DNA of 64,000 nt, from positions 1-64,000 of the forward strand of contig CANCVE010000001.1 in the NCBI GenBank assembly GCA_947381435.1. The letters run 5' to 3'. Made by a program: the position numbers and the translations under genes. The notes beneath the pieces are model-generated. The model was given only the letters and a program-made list of their open reading frames with translations, was not told the origin of the DNA and searched no databases. Every line of letters starts with the position of its first letter. Position 1 is the stretch's first letter. Shown piece after piece: positions 9,923 through 19,901 of the stretch. The DNA comes from Chitinophagaceae bacterium. Lineage in GTDB: Bacteria > Bacteroidota > Bacteroidia > Chitinophagales > Chitinophagaceae.

Positions 9923-9947
9923 TATAAAAAAGTATAAACAAGTACAA

Positions 9948-11456
9948 ATGAAACGTGGACTTTTATTTTATATCACAACTTCTTCCCTGATTATTACACT
10001 TTTGACTTCTTGTAATAAGTATCTTGAATTAAAACCTCAAGACGGTTTAATACGTCAAGAGTTCTGGAAAACTAAAGAACAAGTTCAAGCTTCTGTTTTA
10101 GGTTGTTATGGTGCGCTATTGGCTAGTCCTACAAACAGCAGATCCTTAACTGAAACATTTTTTTTATGGGGAGAATTGAGGGCAGACATGATCGCACCAG
10201 GAAATGGAATAACAGCTGATGAAACTGATGTAATGAACGTGAATACTTTGCCGACAAATGCTGTTACGAATTGGGCTGGTGTATATCAAGTAATTAATTA
10301 TTGTAATACGGTTATCGATTTCGCACCTGGTGTTCTTGCAAATGATAATACTTTCACCAAGCAACAATTAAATCAATATTTAGCAGAAGTTAAAGCTTTA
10401 AGAGCAATGATGTATTTCACGCTTGTAAAAACCTTTAGAGATGTGCCACTTAAAACAAAATCTACATCTAGCGATCAAGATCTTTTGCTTTTACCAAAAA
10501 CATCAGGAGATTCAGTATTGCAAGTGGTATTAAGTGATTTAAAGTTTGCTGATTCTAATATTGTTTTTACTTATGGTAACTCTATTACTGATAAAGGACG
10601 AATTAATAAGTACTCTGTCAAGGCGTTGTTGGCAGATGTCTACTTGTGGATGGATAACTATGCAGAATGTGAAAAAGCATGTAATTATATTATAGACTCA
10701 AAAAAATATGGATTATTATTTGGAAGCAATATTACTATATACGATAATTTATATTATAAGGGGAATTCTTCAGAAGGAATTTTTGAATTTCAGTTTGATC
10801 AACAAAAACTGAATAACTTCTATGATATGTTTACTACATCAAAGGTTCGTTTCTTGGCCTCTTCAACTGTAATGGAGCAGATTTATACAATTGATTTTGT
10901 TGACGATAAAAACTTTGACATCCGTGGTCAAGGCTGTTCTGTAAGAACAAGTGATAACGCGATTTGGAAGTATATTGGTGTAGATTATAATACCATCAGA
11001 TCTGCAGATGCTTCTTATGCTCATTGGATTGCTTACAGAATGGCAGATATATATTTAATGAAGGCCGAAGCTTTAAATCAAATGGGAGGGAGAGGTGTAG
11101 AAGCTTTAGCTTACGTTACTTTCATTAGAGACAGATCGAATGCTTTGGATGCAACTGATCTTAAACCCGATCCTGAAGATAGAAATACAATGACTGATTT
11201 TATTTTACAAGAAAGAGCGAGAGAGTTTGCCTTTGAAGGAAAAAGATGGTATGACATATTGCGAAATGCTAAAAGGAATAATTATGAACGTATTGACTTG
11301 TTATTGAATATGGTCTCAAAATCTGTACCGCCAATTAGGCAGTTATCTGCAATAAATAAATACAAAGATCCGGCTCATAATAGCCACTATCTTCCAATTT
11401 ATTTTTATGAGTTACAGTCTGATCCCAACTTAATTCAAAATCCGTTTTACCAATAA
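9948..11456 (+). CDS. SusD/RagB-type surface lipoprotein (1)
   Basis: A 502-aa SusD homologue. The start is placed at ATG 9948, because the frame before it opens with a GTG inside the SusC gene and only from 9948 is there a proper lipoprotein signal (LLTSC then NKYLELKPQDG). The N-terminal TPR-like part has FWKTKEQVQASVLGCYGAL. The C-terminal RagB/SusD part has YRMADIYLMKAEALN and QERAREFAFEGKRWYDILR, which are diagnostic. It lies 25 bp after the SusC gene. Its role is to cap the SusC pore and bind glycan at the cell surface. Confidence 0.95.
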   Translation: MKRGLLFYITTSSLIITLLTSCNKYLELKPQDGLIRQEFWKTKEQVQASVLGCYGALLASPTNSRSLTETFFLWGELRADMIAPGNGITADETDVMNVNTLPTNAVTNWAGVYQVINYCNTVIDFAPGVLANDNTFTKQQLNQYLAEVKALRAMMYFTLVKTFRDVPLKTKSTSSDQDLLLLPKTSGDSVLQVVLSDLKFADSNIVFTYGNSITDKGRINKYSVKALLADVYLWMDNYAECEKACNYIIDSKKYGLLFGSNITIYDNLYYKGNSSEGIFEFQFDQQKLNNFYDMFTTSKVRFLASSTVMEQIYTIDFVDDKNFDIRGQGCSVRTSDNAIWKYIGVDYNTIRSADASYAHWIAYRMADIYLMKAEALNQMGGRGVEALAYVTFIRDRSNALDATDLKPDPEDRNTMTDFILQERAREFAFEGKRWYDILRNAKRNNYERIDLLLNMVSKSVPPIRQLSAINKYKDPAHNSHYLPIYFYELQSDPNLIQNPFYQ

Positions 11457-11475
11457 ATTTTAAAAGCTTCTCGTT

Positions 11476-13140
11476 ATGAAAAAACACTTTTTTTTTGCAG
11501 CATTTATTTGCTTATGCAGTTTTGTTGCTGTATCTATGTTTACAGGATGTAAAAAACAATCGCTTGAATACAAAACTACAAGCGACGTTAATATTGTTGA
11601 TTACTTAAGAGGTTATCCAAACCAATTCTCCGAGTTTGTGAAAATTCTTGATAGAACTAACATTAGTCCTTTTCTGAATGCTTATGGTGCATATACTTGT
11701 TTTGCCCCTACGAATTCTGCTATGAAATTGTATCTCAAAAAGATTGGAAAAACTTCCACCGATCAACTTGATACTGCAACTTTAAAGGATATAATCAAAT
11801 TACATTTAATAGCGGACACTATTACTACAGGTTCATTTACTGATGGTAAATTGCCTTCTCCTACCATGTATAGGGGGCAATATTTGATTACAGGAGTAAA
11901 TAATAATGGCTCTACTTTGATAAATAGGCAAGCCATTCTGACCCAACCCAATATCTTAACCGGAAATGGTTACATACACGTAATTGATAGTGTTTTGCAA
12001 CCAGCTACTGAGACCATTGCTCAAATGTTAGAGTCTAATGGGAATTACAAAATTTTCACCCAATTACTTAAAGCAACTGGCTTCTATGATACTTTGAACA
12101 TTGCTAACAATCCAGATACTACGCGCAAATTTCTCACTTGTTTTGCAGAACCCGATAGTATTTTAGCTAAACAAAATATTTTCTCTTATTCTGACATCAC
12201 AGCTAGGTTTCACACAACTAACCCAAAGAATCCAGATGACAGTTTGTATTTATACACAGCTTACCATATTTTGCCCGCCCTAAAATATGTAGCGGATATT
12301 GTCTCTGCACAATCTCATCTTTCTCTTGCACCTCAGTCGGTTCTCACTGTTACTTTAAGTGGCCAAACTGTCTTGTTAAATGAAATTGTATTTAATGGTG
12401 TATATGAAGCTGGTGTACCTATTAATAGACTGAAAAGTGATAACACCTGTACTAATGGCGTATTAAATATATTATCTAGTCAGTTGTTGTTAAAAGCTAG
12501 AAAGCCATTTAGGGTTGACTTTGATCCTGGAGATCAACCTGAAATCAGAAAGTTAACTTCTGTTTATCGTAGAGCGGGTAAATCTCAAACCTTTGCTTAT
12601 GGTACTTTACAAGATGTAACTTGGCAACAAACTAAAGCAACTGTTTCTTATTGGACAGAAGCTTCTACATCATCAAATTACTATTGGTGGGATGATGGTT
12701 TTGGTTTCAATTTGAGAACCAATTTTAATAATTGGATTGAATTTAAGACACCTCTAATCGTTAAAGGTAAATACAAGTTTTGGTGCAACTTTAGGCGATC
12801 TAGTATGGGACAATATACCCAAGTATCTGTAGATGGTGAACCATTAACTGATAGATATCTTGACTTTGCTACAAGTAGACCATCTGGTATTCCTTCTGTT
12901 TTGGAATCTTTTAGTTACAAAGTTTACACTACTAATCAAAGCCAAAAAAATAATTACGGAATGTGTATGGGGGTAGTTGATATTAAGACAACAGACAGGC
13001 ATACTTTAAGATTAACATGTGCTAAAGATCAGGGGTCTGGAAGTGCTAATACTGTGACAATGGATTTCTTTCAATTTATACCTAAAGATGATGATCAGTT
13101 AAGACCATTATTTGGAAGAGATGGAGCTATTGTTCCTTAA
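11476..13140 (+). CDS. FAS1 lipoprotein with C-terminal beta-sandwich
   Basis: A 554-aa lipoprotein (lipobox MFTGC, then KKQ). Two FAS1 units are visible: TCFAPTNSAM with closing IHVIDSVLQP (about 75-175), and a second ending NGVLNILSSQLLL (about 190-345). Residues about 375-554 form a separate beta-rich domain with aromatic clusters (YYWWDDGFGF, KYKFWCNFRR) and a closing VTMDFFQFIP strand. This resembles galactose-binding-like or carbohydrate-binding jelly rolls. It starts 19 bp after SusD 1. The layout suggests a glycan-binding accessory of the SusCD complex, with FAS1 units as spacers or adhesive modules. Confidence 0.8.
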   Translation: MKKHFFFAAFICLCSFVAVSMFTGCKKQSLEYKTTSDVNIVDYLRGYPNQFSEFVKILDRTNISPFLNAYGAYTCFAPTNSAMKLYLKKIGKTSTDQLDTATLKDIIKLHLIADTITTGSFTDGKLPSPTMYRGQYLITGVNNNGSTLINRQAILTQPNILTGNGYIHVIDSVLQPATETIAQMLESNGNYKIFTQLLKATGFYDTLNIANNPDTTRKFLTCFAEPDSILAKQNIFSYSDITARFHTTNPKNPDDSLYLYTAYHILPALKYVADIVSAQSHLSLAPQSVLTVTLSGQTVLLNEIVFNGVYEAGVPINRLKSDNTCTNGVLNILSSQLLLKARKPFRVDFDPGDQPEIRKLTSVYRRAGKSQTFAYGTLQDVTWQQTKATVSYWTEASTSSNYYWWDDGFGFNLRTNFNNWIEFKTPLIVKGKYKFWCNFRRSSMGQYTQVSVDGEPLTDRYLDFATSRPSGIPSVLESFSYKVYTTNQSQKNNYGMCMGVVDIKTTDRHTLRLTCAKDQGSGSANTVTMDFFQFIPKDDDQLRPLFGRDGAIVP

Positions 13141-13186
13141 TTTACTTTGGGCATAAAATAATTGTTGAAAATTAACCTTAGATAAA

Positions 13187-14638
13187 ATGTTTATAAAAAA
13201 GTATAGCTTGATTTTATTGCTTCTTTTAGGATTAGGAGTGATAGTAGCCTGTAACAAAAAGTGGGATAATCATAATGAAATTTCCGATTCTTCTGTTGCT
13301 AATAATTTGTATCAAGCGATAAAAAGTACCTCTAATCTTTCCAAATTCAGTGAGTTACTTGAAAAAAGTGGGTATGCAAAAATAATTTCTGCTTCAAAAT
13401 CTTATACTGTTTGGGCACCCTCCAATCAAGCTTTAGCTTCTTTGGATCCAGCTATTGAAAATGATTCTCTTCAATTACGTGCGTTTGTTGGAAACCATAT
13501 TTCTAATTCAGCTTATGTCACTAATGGTTCCTTGCAAAGGATTCCAATGCTGAATGGTAAGTTTAATCGTTTTTATGGGTTAACTTTTGACTCTGCTAAT
13601 ATTGTAACTTCAAACCTTGCAGCAGCAAATGGGGTATACCATATTATTGATAAATTTATCCCTAGTATAGGTAATTGTTGGGATTTTTTAAATAATAGTA
13701 GTAATTATCCCTTGTGTAAAACCGCCTTTACTTCGCTTAATTACAATTATTTTGATTCTACTAAAGCTACACAAATTGCAACAGACCCAACCACTGGGAA
13801 TCCTATATGGGATTCTACAAATGCAGTTGTTCTTAGGAATTCCTTTTTAGATAAAGTGTCAGATATTTCTGATGAAAGCAATGAGTATACTTTGTTTATT
13901 TTGAATGACGCAGGGTTTAATAGTGAATTTTTTAAGTTATCTCCTTGGTTTGAAACCGGTAATTCAGATAGTACAAAAAGTTTAACCTCATTTTACTTAA
14001 TTAAGGACCTTGTAGTTAAAGGTTCATATACTCCCGATCAATTACCTGATACGCTTATTTCAACTCAGGGAGTAAAGTTCCCATTAGATAAGTCTCGTAT
14101 TTTGGCTTCCCATAAAACGAGTAATGGTTATGTTTACGTATTGAATAAATTAGATTTCAATCTTGCTGATAAATTTCCACCAATAATAATTCAAGGCGAA
14201 AAACCAACTGCTTTTGCCACAACAGATAGAGGTGCTAATACTTTTTATAGAGTAAGAAATAACCCAAATACTGGAGTTGCTTTTAAAGATATACTGATGC
14301 AGAATTATGGGTTTTCAAATTACTTTATAAGGTATTCTGTACCAATTGGTGTTCCTGCTATGAAGTATATTGTATCATGGGTTGCTGTAAATGATGTACA
14401 AACCTCTCCCTTATGGAGTCAACGTCTTGCTATAGGTAGTACACAGGATACTACGTTGCCTGCCCAAACCATTGCATATAAAAATTATGATGAAGTTCAG
14501 CTAGGTGAGTTTGAATTAACTTCATATCGTAACAGTAATAAACTTAGTCTCTATGTAGTTGGTCCATCTGGATCCTCAACATCTGGTGGTAGTAACTCTA
14601 TTTCATTAGACTATATTAAATTGACACCTGCTTTTTAA
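13187..14638 (+). CDS. FAS1 lipoprotein with C-terminal beta-sandwich (paralogue)
   Basis: A 483-aa lipoprotein (lipobox IVAC, then NKKWDNH). Two FAS1-like units are seen: TVWAPSNQAL with GVYHIIDKFI (about 70-155), and TLFILNDAGF with GYVYVLNKLDF (about 235-325). The last 150 residues are beta-rich and end in SISLDYIKLTP. That closing strand matches the end of the preceding gene's C-terminal domain, so the two proteins share an architecture. It starts 46 bp after its paralogue and 54 bp before SusC 2, so it belongs to the same transcription unit. Probably a surface binding protein; ligand unknown. Confidence 0.8.
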   Translation: MFIKKYSLILLLLLGLGVIVACNKKWDNHNEISDSSVANNLYQAIKSTSNLSKFSELLEKSGYAKIISASKSYTVWAPSNQALASLDPAIENDSLQLRAFVGNHISNSAYVTNGSLQRIPMLNGKFNRFYGLTFDSANIVTSNLAAANGVYHIIDKFIPSIGNCWDFLNNSSNYPLCKTAFTSLNYNYFDSTKATQIATDPTTGNPIWDSTNAVVLRNSFLDKVSDISDESNEYTLFILNDAGFNSEFFKLSPWFETGNSDSTKSLTSFYLIKDLVVKGSYTPDQLPDTLISTQGVKFPLDKSRILASHKTSNGYVYVLNKLDFNLADKFPPIIIQGEKPTAFATTDRGANTFYRVRNNPNTGVAFKDILMQNYGFSNYFIRYSVPIGVPAMKYIVSWVAVNDVQTSPLWSQRLAIGSTQDTTLPAQTIAYKNYDEVQLGEFELTSYRNSNKLSLYVVGPSGSSTSGGSNSISLDYIKLTPAF

Positions 14639-14692
14639 TGCATTCGAAACAACTGCTTTTAGTTGTTTTATAATTTTGAATACTTCATACAA

Positions 14693-17600
14693 ATGCGAAA
14701 AAATATATTTATACGTTGTTTAATTGTAAGTACAGCTTTTTTTGTTGGAACATCTATTTATTCTCAAACGCAAAAGTCTAAATCTGCAGACTCTAACAAA
14801 GTTACAACACCTAAAAAGGAGAGGGCAAGTAAATCTGTTTTATCTAGCGATGTTTTACCAAGTGATAAGATAAAGGTTGGTGGGAATAATAATATAAAAG
14901 AGTTAAAAGCTGTAGGTGTTATTAGAGATGCGGTAACTGGTAAGCCATTAGCTGCTATCAATATTTCTATCCCTGACTTTTCAGCAGCCCTTACAGATGA
15001 TAATGGAAATTTTTCTATAAAAGTTCCTAATTATGAAGTTACTTTATTTATTAGTGGTGAAGGATTTCAATCTAAGGAAATTCCTTTGAGAGGCAATTCA
15101 GTTGCCAATACATCATTGTATGAAGATGCATACAATTCTATTTATGATGTAGCTGTATTACCTTTTGGATCTAAACCTAAAAACCAATTAGTAAATGCGG
15201 TTACTTCTGTAAGTACATCTGACAATTGGGCAAGATATAATGAAACTTCTGATGGTTACTTACAAGGGAAGTCTGCTGGTTTAAGTTCTACTATGCGTTC
15301 TGGTACTCCTGGTGCAGGTGCCTACTTAAATATTAGGGGATATTCTTCATTGCTCGCTTCAACTCAACCATTAATTATTGTTGATGGGATGATTTATGAT
15401 TGTTCTGATTATGGTACTTCTCTTATTTCTAAACATTATACAAACGCTTTAGCTGATATTGACATGAGAGATATTGAAAATATCTCTGTAATTAAGGATG
15501 GTTCAACTACTTATGGAACTAAGGGGGCAAATGGTGTAATTATAATTACTACAGGTCATGCAAAACTACTAGCTACCAGAATTGACGCGGGTATTTATAC
15601 TGGGGTTAATTTTTCTCCCAAAAAATTACCAGTAATGAATGCAAGTGATTACAGAACATATTTGACTGATGTTTTAAAATCACGAGGTTGGAGTAATAAT
15701 CAAATTTTAGCTCAGCCTTATATAAGTGATGATACAAGTTCTGCTAATCCTAATTATTATCGTTATCATAACCAAACAGATTGGCAAAATGAAGTGCTGG
15801 ATAATAGTGCAAATAGCAATTATTATGTAAAAGTTTCTGGGGGAGATAACATAGCAAAATATGTTTTATCTATGGGCTTTTTGAGTAATCCTAGTGTAAC
15901 AAAAGGTTCGAGTTTTAAAAAGTATAATATTAGATTAAATGCTGATTTTAACATTCTAAGGAGATTAACTGCTACAACTACCTTCACCTTTAATTTCAAC
16001 GAACAAAGTTTAAGGGATCAAGGATTGTCTACCAAAACAAATCCTCTTTATTTGGCTTTAGTAAAAGCGCCATTCATGAGTAATCATGTTATTGCAGATA
16101 ATGGTCTTGTTTCTCCAAATCTTGCAGATACAGATACCTTGGGTATTGGAAATCCAACTTCTGTTGTTCAAAGTATGATAGGTACAAGTAAAGTATATAG
16201 GTTTTATGGTTCTATTGCATTGAAATATACCTTTAATCAATTTTTAAGTTTAGGTAGTTTGTTAGGTACAACTGTAGACCAGGTTCGTGAACAATATTTT
16301 ATACCAAGAAAAGGTGTTTCAAATGATACAACTGGAAATGCGATAATTGATAGTCGTTTAGGTGGACAAGCTAAGAAAATATATAGTTTATATAATGATA
16401 CCTATTTAGACTATACTAGGACTTTTGCGCGTGACCATGTTGTTACTGCTCGTGCTGGTATAAGAATACTAGATAGTAGAAGTGAGCAAGATTTTTCTAC
16501 GGGTGCTAACTCTGCAACCGATGACTTTATTAGTGTTGGTACAGGTTCTAATTTGTTAAGAAAAGTAGGTGGTAGTATTGGCAAGTATGGATGGAGTAAC
16601 ACATATTTAGGTGTAGATTATTCATTAAAAAATAGATATTTCCTTGCATTAAATATGGCAATTGATGGCTCCTCTAGATTTGGAACGAATGTTAGTAATG
16701 CTTTGAAAATTGGTTCGAACTGTTTTGCTGTTATGCCTTCAATAGGTGCTTCTTGGTTAGTTAGTTCTGAAAGCTTCATGAAAGATGTAAATTTTATCGA
16801 TGTACTTAAAGTTAGGGCTACCTACAGTAAATCTGGTAATGATGATATTGGTAACTATACCGCAAAACAGTCTTACGTATCCTATAATTTATTAGGTATG
16901 CAAGGCTTGGTTCGTGGAAATATAGCTAATCCTGGTCTTCAGTGGGAGGCTAACTCCAAGTTTAATTTTGGTTTAGACGTCGCTACATTAAAGGAAAGAG
17001 TAAATGTTAGTTTAGACATATATCACAACAAAACAAATAACATGCTGGCTTACGAGCCATTACCCGCAGCCTCTGGATTTGATTATGCAATAACAAATAC
17101 TGGTTCAATGAAAACCACTGGTATTGATTTGAGTATTTCTACCAGAATTATTAATAAAAAGCAATTAAAATGGGACTTAGGCTTGAACCTGTCAACTTAC
17201 AATAGTACAATTGTATCGTTGCCAGGTAATTTAACTACTAGTTATGGTGGTGCAACTATGCAAACACTAGTAGGGCAATCGGTTAGTCGCTTTTTTGGTT
17301 ACAAAACAAACGGTATTTATAAATCTGATGCTGAAGCAACTATTGATGGCTTAACTAAATTGCAAAGTGATGGTTCTTATGCTCCATACAAAGGTGGTGA
17401 TATTAGATTTATTGATTTGAATGGAGATAAAGTAATAGATGATAAAGACAGACAAGTAATAGGTAATCCTGCTCCTAAAATTGTAGGCGGTATTTCAACA
17501 CAGTTAGAATACAAAAGATTTACATTGGATGCATTATTTACTTTCACTCAAGGAAACAAAGTATATAATGGAATTCGCGCTGCATTAGAATCTCAATCTA

Positions 17601-17965
17601 CAACCGATAATCAATTACAGAGTATAGTAAATAGATGGAGAGTGCCTAATCAGGTAACAAACATCCCAAAAGCTAGTTATGGTGACCCAATGGGCAATAG
17701 TAGCTTTTCTGATAGATGGATTGAAGATGGTTCATTTCTGCGTTTAAAAACAATTACAATCGGTTATCAAATTCCTGTTAAATCTAATAGTTTCTTACGT
17801 TCTGTTACTTTTTATGTAACTGGAAATAACTTAATCACCTTCACAAAATATCTTGGGTATGATCCAGAGTTTTATTCTGCTGAAAGTGTATTAGCTCGTG
17901 GCGTAGATGTAGGTCTCGAACCCCAGTTTAAATCAATCATAACTGGATTACGTATTGGTTTATAA
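14693..17965 (+). CDS. SusC/RagA-type TonB-linked outer-membrane transporter (2)
   Basis: A 1090-aa SusC homologue. The start is set at ATG 14693, because the upstream extension begins with TTG and precedes the signal peptide (MRKNIFIRCLIV to about IYSQ). A basic Ser/Lys-rich linker (about 25-70) precedes the carboxypeptidase-regulatory-like domain (VGVIRDAVTGKPLAAINIS). The plug has LQGKSAGLSSTMRSGTPG, LNIRGYSSLLASTQPLIIVDG and IKDGSTTYGTKGANGVI. It is clearly diverged from SusC 1, so the two pairs probably import different fragments. The long linker before the regulatory domain is unusual. Confidence 0.95.
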   Translation: MRKNIFIRCLIVSTAFFVGTSIYSQTQKSKSADSNKVTTPKKERASKSVLSSDVLPSDKIKVGGNNNIKELKAVGVIRDAVTGKPLAAINISIPDFSAALTDDNGNFSIKVPNYEVTLFISGEGFQSKEIPLRGNSVANTSLYEDAYNSIYDVAVLPFGSKPKNQLVNAVTSVSTSDNWARYNETSDGYLQGKSAGLSSTMRSGTPGAGAYLNIRGYSSLLASTQPLIIVDGMIYDCSDYGTSLISKHYTNALADIDMRDIENISVIKDGSTTYGTKGANGVIIITTGHAKLLATRIDAGIYTGVNFSPKKLPVMNASDYRTYLTDVLKSRGWSNNQILAQPYISDDTSSANPNYYRYHNQTDWQNEVLDNSANSNYYVKVSGGDNIAKYVLSMGFLSNPSVTKGSSFKKYNIRLNADFNILRRLTATTTFTFNFNEQSLRDQGLSTKTNPLYLALVKAPFMSNHVIADNGLVSPNLADTDTLGIGNPTSVVQSMIGTSKVYRFYGSIALKYTFNQFLSLGSLLGTTVDQVREQYFIPRKGVSNDTTGNAIIDSRLGGQAKKIYSLYNDTYLDYTRTFARDHVVTARAGIRILDSRSEQDFSTGANSATDDFISVGTGSNLLRKVGGSIGKYGWSNTYLGVDYSLKNRYFLALNMAIDGSSRFGTNVSNALKIGSNCFAVMPSIGASWLVSSESFMKDVNFIDVLKVRATYSKSGNDDIGNYTAKQSYVSYNLLGMQGLVRGNIANPGLQWEANSKFNFGLDVATLKERVNVSLDIYHNKTNNMLAYEPLPAASGFDYAITNTGSMKTTGIDLSISTRIINKKQLKWDLGLNLSTYNSTIVSLPGNLTTSYGGATMQTLVGQSVSRFFGYKTNGIYKSDAEATIDGLTKLQSDGSYAPYKGGDIRFIDLNGDKVIDDKDRQVIGNPAPKIVGGISTQLEYKRFTLDALFTFTQGNKVYNGIRAALESQSTTDNQLQSIVNRWRVPNQVTNIPKASYGDPMGNSSFSDRWIEDGSFLRLKTITIGYQIPVKSNSFLRSVTFYVTGNNLITFTKYLGYDPEFYSAESVLARGVDVGLEPQFKSIITGLRIGL

Positions 17966-17990
17966 TTCAATAAAAGTATTAATTAAGTGT

Positions 17991-19745
17991 ATGAAATTCA
18001 TATTGACAAAATCTAAAAATAGAGCAGTTTCTTTTGCAATTTACTGTTGTTTATTTTCTGTTTCGTGTAATAAAATATTAAATAAAGATCCAGAAACAGT
18101 TTTGGATTCAAAACAATATTACCGGAACATCTATGATGCTGACGCAGCTGTACTTGGTGTATATGGTAAATTTATGCGCTTAGCAAAGCAGTATGTAATT
18201 TTAAATGAGCTACGTGCAGATTTGATGGGGGTAACTGCTAATGCCGACAATGATTTGAGAGAAGTTAATAGTCATAGTACTACTCAGGCTAATCCTTACT
18301 CCGATCCAAAAGCTTATTATTCCGTAATAAATGATTGTAATGATGTTCTTAAGAACTTCGATATAATGTTGAAGGATAATAAATTTAAATTGGGTGAATA
18401 CCAACAACGTTATTCTGATATTGGATGTATACGTTCATGGGTTTATCTGCAATTAGGTATTCAATATGATTCTGTACCTTATGTAACCAATGCCTTAGAA
18501 AACATTAACGATGTAAGAGATGCTAGTAAATTCCCTAAAATATCATTTAATCAACTACTAGATTCGCTTATTTCTTTTACATCTGCGTTACCTTATAAAC
18601 TGCCTTATCCGTCTGGTACCTCATTAATTACAAATGTGGATGGTACTACAACGAATAGTTTCTTTATTGAGAAAAATGTTTTCTTGGGAGATTTGTATCT
18701 CTGGAAAGGTAATTATACTGCCGCAGCAACTTACTACAGGGCGTTGATGGAAGGTAATGGTTACTTCTTTGCTTCAGGTTCGGCAGCTAGTTATGACAAC
18801 TTTAAAAATTCAAATTTTTCATCAGCACCTCCACCATTAAACATTAGTTATGTCAGGTTTAAAGAAAGCGATTTGCAATCTTTTTTTGACAATAATACTC
18901 AAGGATGGCGGTCAATGTTTGCGCGCAGCAAAGACGCTGTTTGGAATTCTGAGATGTATTGGGTTTTGCCATTCAGCTCTACTTTTTCTCCTACCAATCC
19001 CTTTGTCGAGTTGTTTTCAAACGTTGGAGGAAACTATTTAGTTAAGCCCTCTCAATATGCGCTTGACATTTGGAATTCGCAAGTTCAAACAAATAAGTTC
19101 CCTTTTGATGCTCGCGGTTTAATGACTTGTAGAATTATAAATGGGCAGCCTGTGATAGTGAAGTATCTCTATAACTACTTAAACGAAGCATTAACTCCCG
19201 TTAACATTTTGCAAAAAAATGGTCAATGGTTTTTAGGTAGGGCAGCTGCTGTTCATCTTCATTTTGCCGAAGCTGCCAATAGGGATGGAAAGTCGAAATT
19301 AGCTTATGCATTATTGAACAATGGTATAAGTTCTACTTTCGATACCTCTTCTGCTTCAGGGAGAGATGTTACTAATCTTCAGAACACATTGAGTTATTCT
19401 CCACCCTATGATTTTGATGCCCGGAATGGTGAAGTGCCAAGATTTAGAAGTCCTTGGCATAGAAATCAAGGGATTAGAGCTAGAGCCAATTTGGTACCAA
19501 CGCCAACTACAGATACTTTAAACGTTATTGATTTAGAAAATTCAATAATTAAAGAAGGAGGTTTAGAGTTAGCTTACGAAGGTTATCGTTGGCCAGATTT
19601 ATTACGTATTGCATTAAGACGTAATGATCCTTCTTTTATTGCAGATAAAATATATAATAAACTTCTAAAAGATGGCAATCCTGCAGCAGCAACAGTTAGA
19701 GCTAAGTTGATGAATAGAGAATATTACCTGCCATTTAAATGGTAA
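17991..19745 (+). CDS. SusD/RagB-type surface lipoprotein (2)
   Basis: A 584-aa SusD homologue, starting at ATG 17991, where a lipoprotein signal begins (lipobox FSVSC, then NKILNKDPE). An upstream TTG in frame lies inside the SusC 2 gene and is rejected. SusD signatures: DADAAVLGVYGKFMRL near the N-terminus, RAAAVHLHFAEAANRDGK in the TPR-like core, and LELAYEGYRWPDLLRIALRR near the C-terminus. It is about 80 residues longer than SusD 1, with extra loops around residues 200-330. It is the last gene of the seven-gene series; a strong terminator follows 42 bp later. Confidence 0.95.
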   Translation: MKFILTKSKNRAVSFAIYCCLFSVSCNKILNKDPETVLDSKQYYRNIYDADAAVLGVYGKFMRLAKQYVILNELRADLMGVTANADNDLREVNSHSTTQANPYSDPKAYYSVINDCNDVLKNFDIMLKDNKFKLGEYQQRYSDIGCIRSWVYLQLGIQYDSVPYVTNALENINDVRDASKFPKISFNQLLDSLISFTSALPYKLPYPSGTSLITNVDGTTTNSFFIEKNVFLGDLYLWKGNYTAAATYYRALMEGNGYFFASGSAASYDNFKNSNFSSAPPPLNISYVRFKESDLQSFFDNNTQGWRSMFARSKDAVWNSEMYWVLPFSSTFSPTNPFVELFSNVGGNYLVKPSQYALDIWNSQVQTNKFPFDARGLMTCRIINGQPVIVKYLYNYLNEALTPVNILQKNGQWFLGRAAAVHLHFAEAANRDGKSKLAYALLNNGISSTFDTSSASGRDVTNLQNTLSYSPPYDFDARNGEVPRFRSPWHRNQGIRARANLVPTPTTDTLNVIDLENSIIKEGGLELAYEGYRWPDLLRIALRRNDPSFIADKIYNKLLKDGNPAAATVRAKLMNREYYLPFKW

Positions 19746-19786
19746 ACTGATTTAATGTTATTAATTAATATACCTAGAACCCTATG

Positions 19787-19815
19787 GCAACCTTTTATAA
19801 AAGGTTGCTTTTTTT
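19787..19815 (+). terminator. Rho-independent terminator of the FAS1/SusCD series
   Basis: A 10-bp perfect stem (19787-19796 with 19799-19808), rich in AAGG/CCTT, is followed directly by seven T. It lies 42 bp after SusD 2 and separates the series from the acetylesterase gene. Confidence 0.9.
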
Positions 19816-19901
19816 GTTGCCTTTTAATAATGAAATTTTACAATAAACTATTATATATTTTAATAGTCGGATTTCAATTAATTAAAGCATAAATATATAT
19901 T

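Noticed and set aside
9909-9947. Upstream GTG/TTG starts for SusD 1, SusC 2, SusD 2 and GH29
   Set aside because: They lie inside or against the previous gene and put residues before the signal peptide; the downstream ATGs (9948, 14693, 17991, 36876) give proper export signals.
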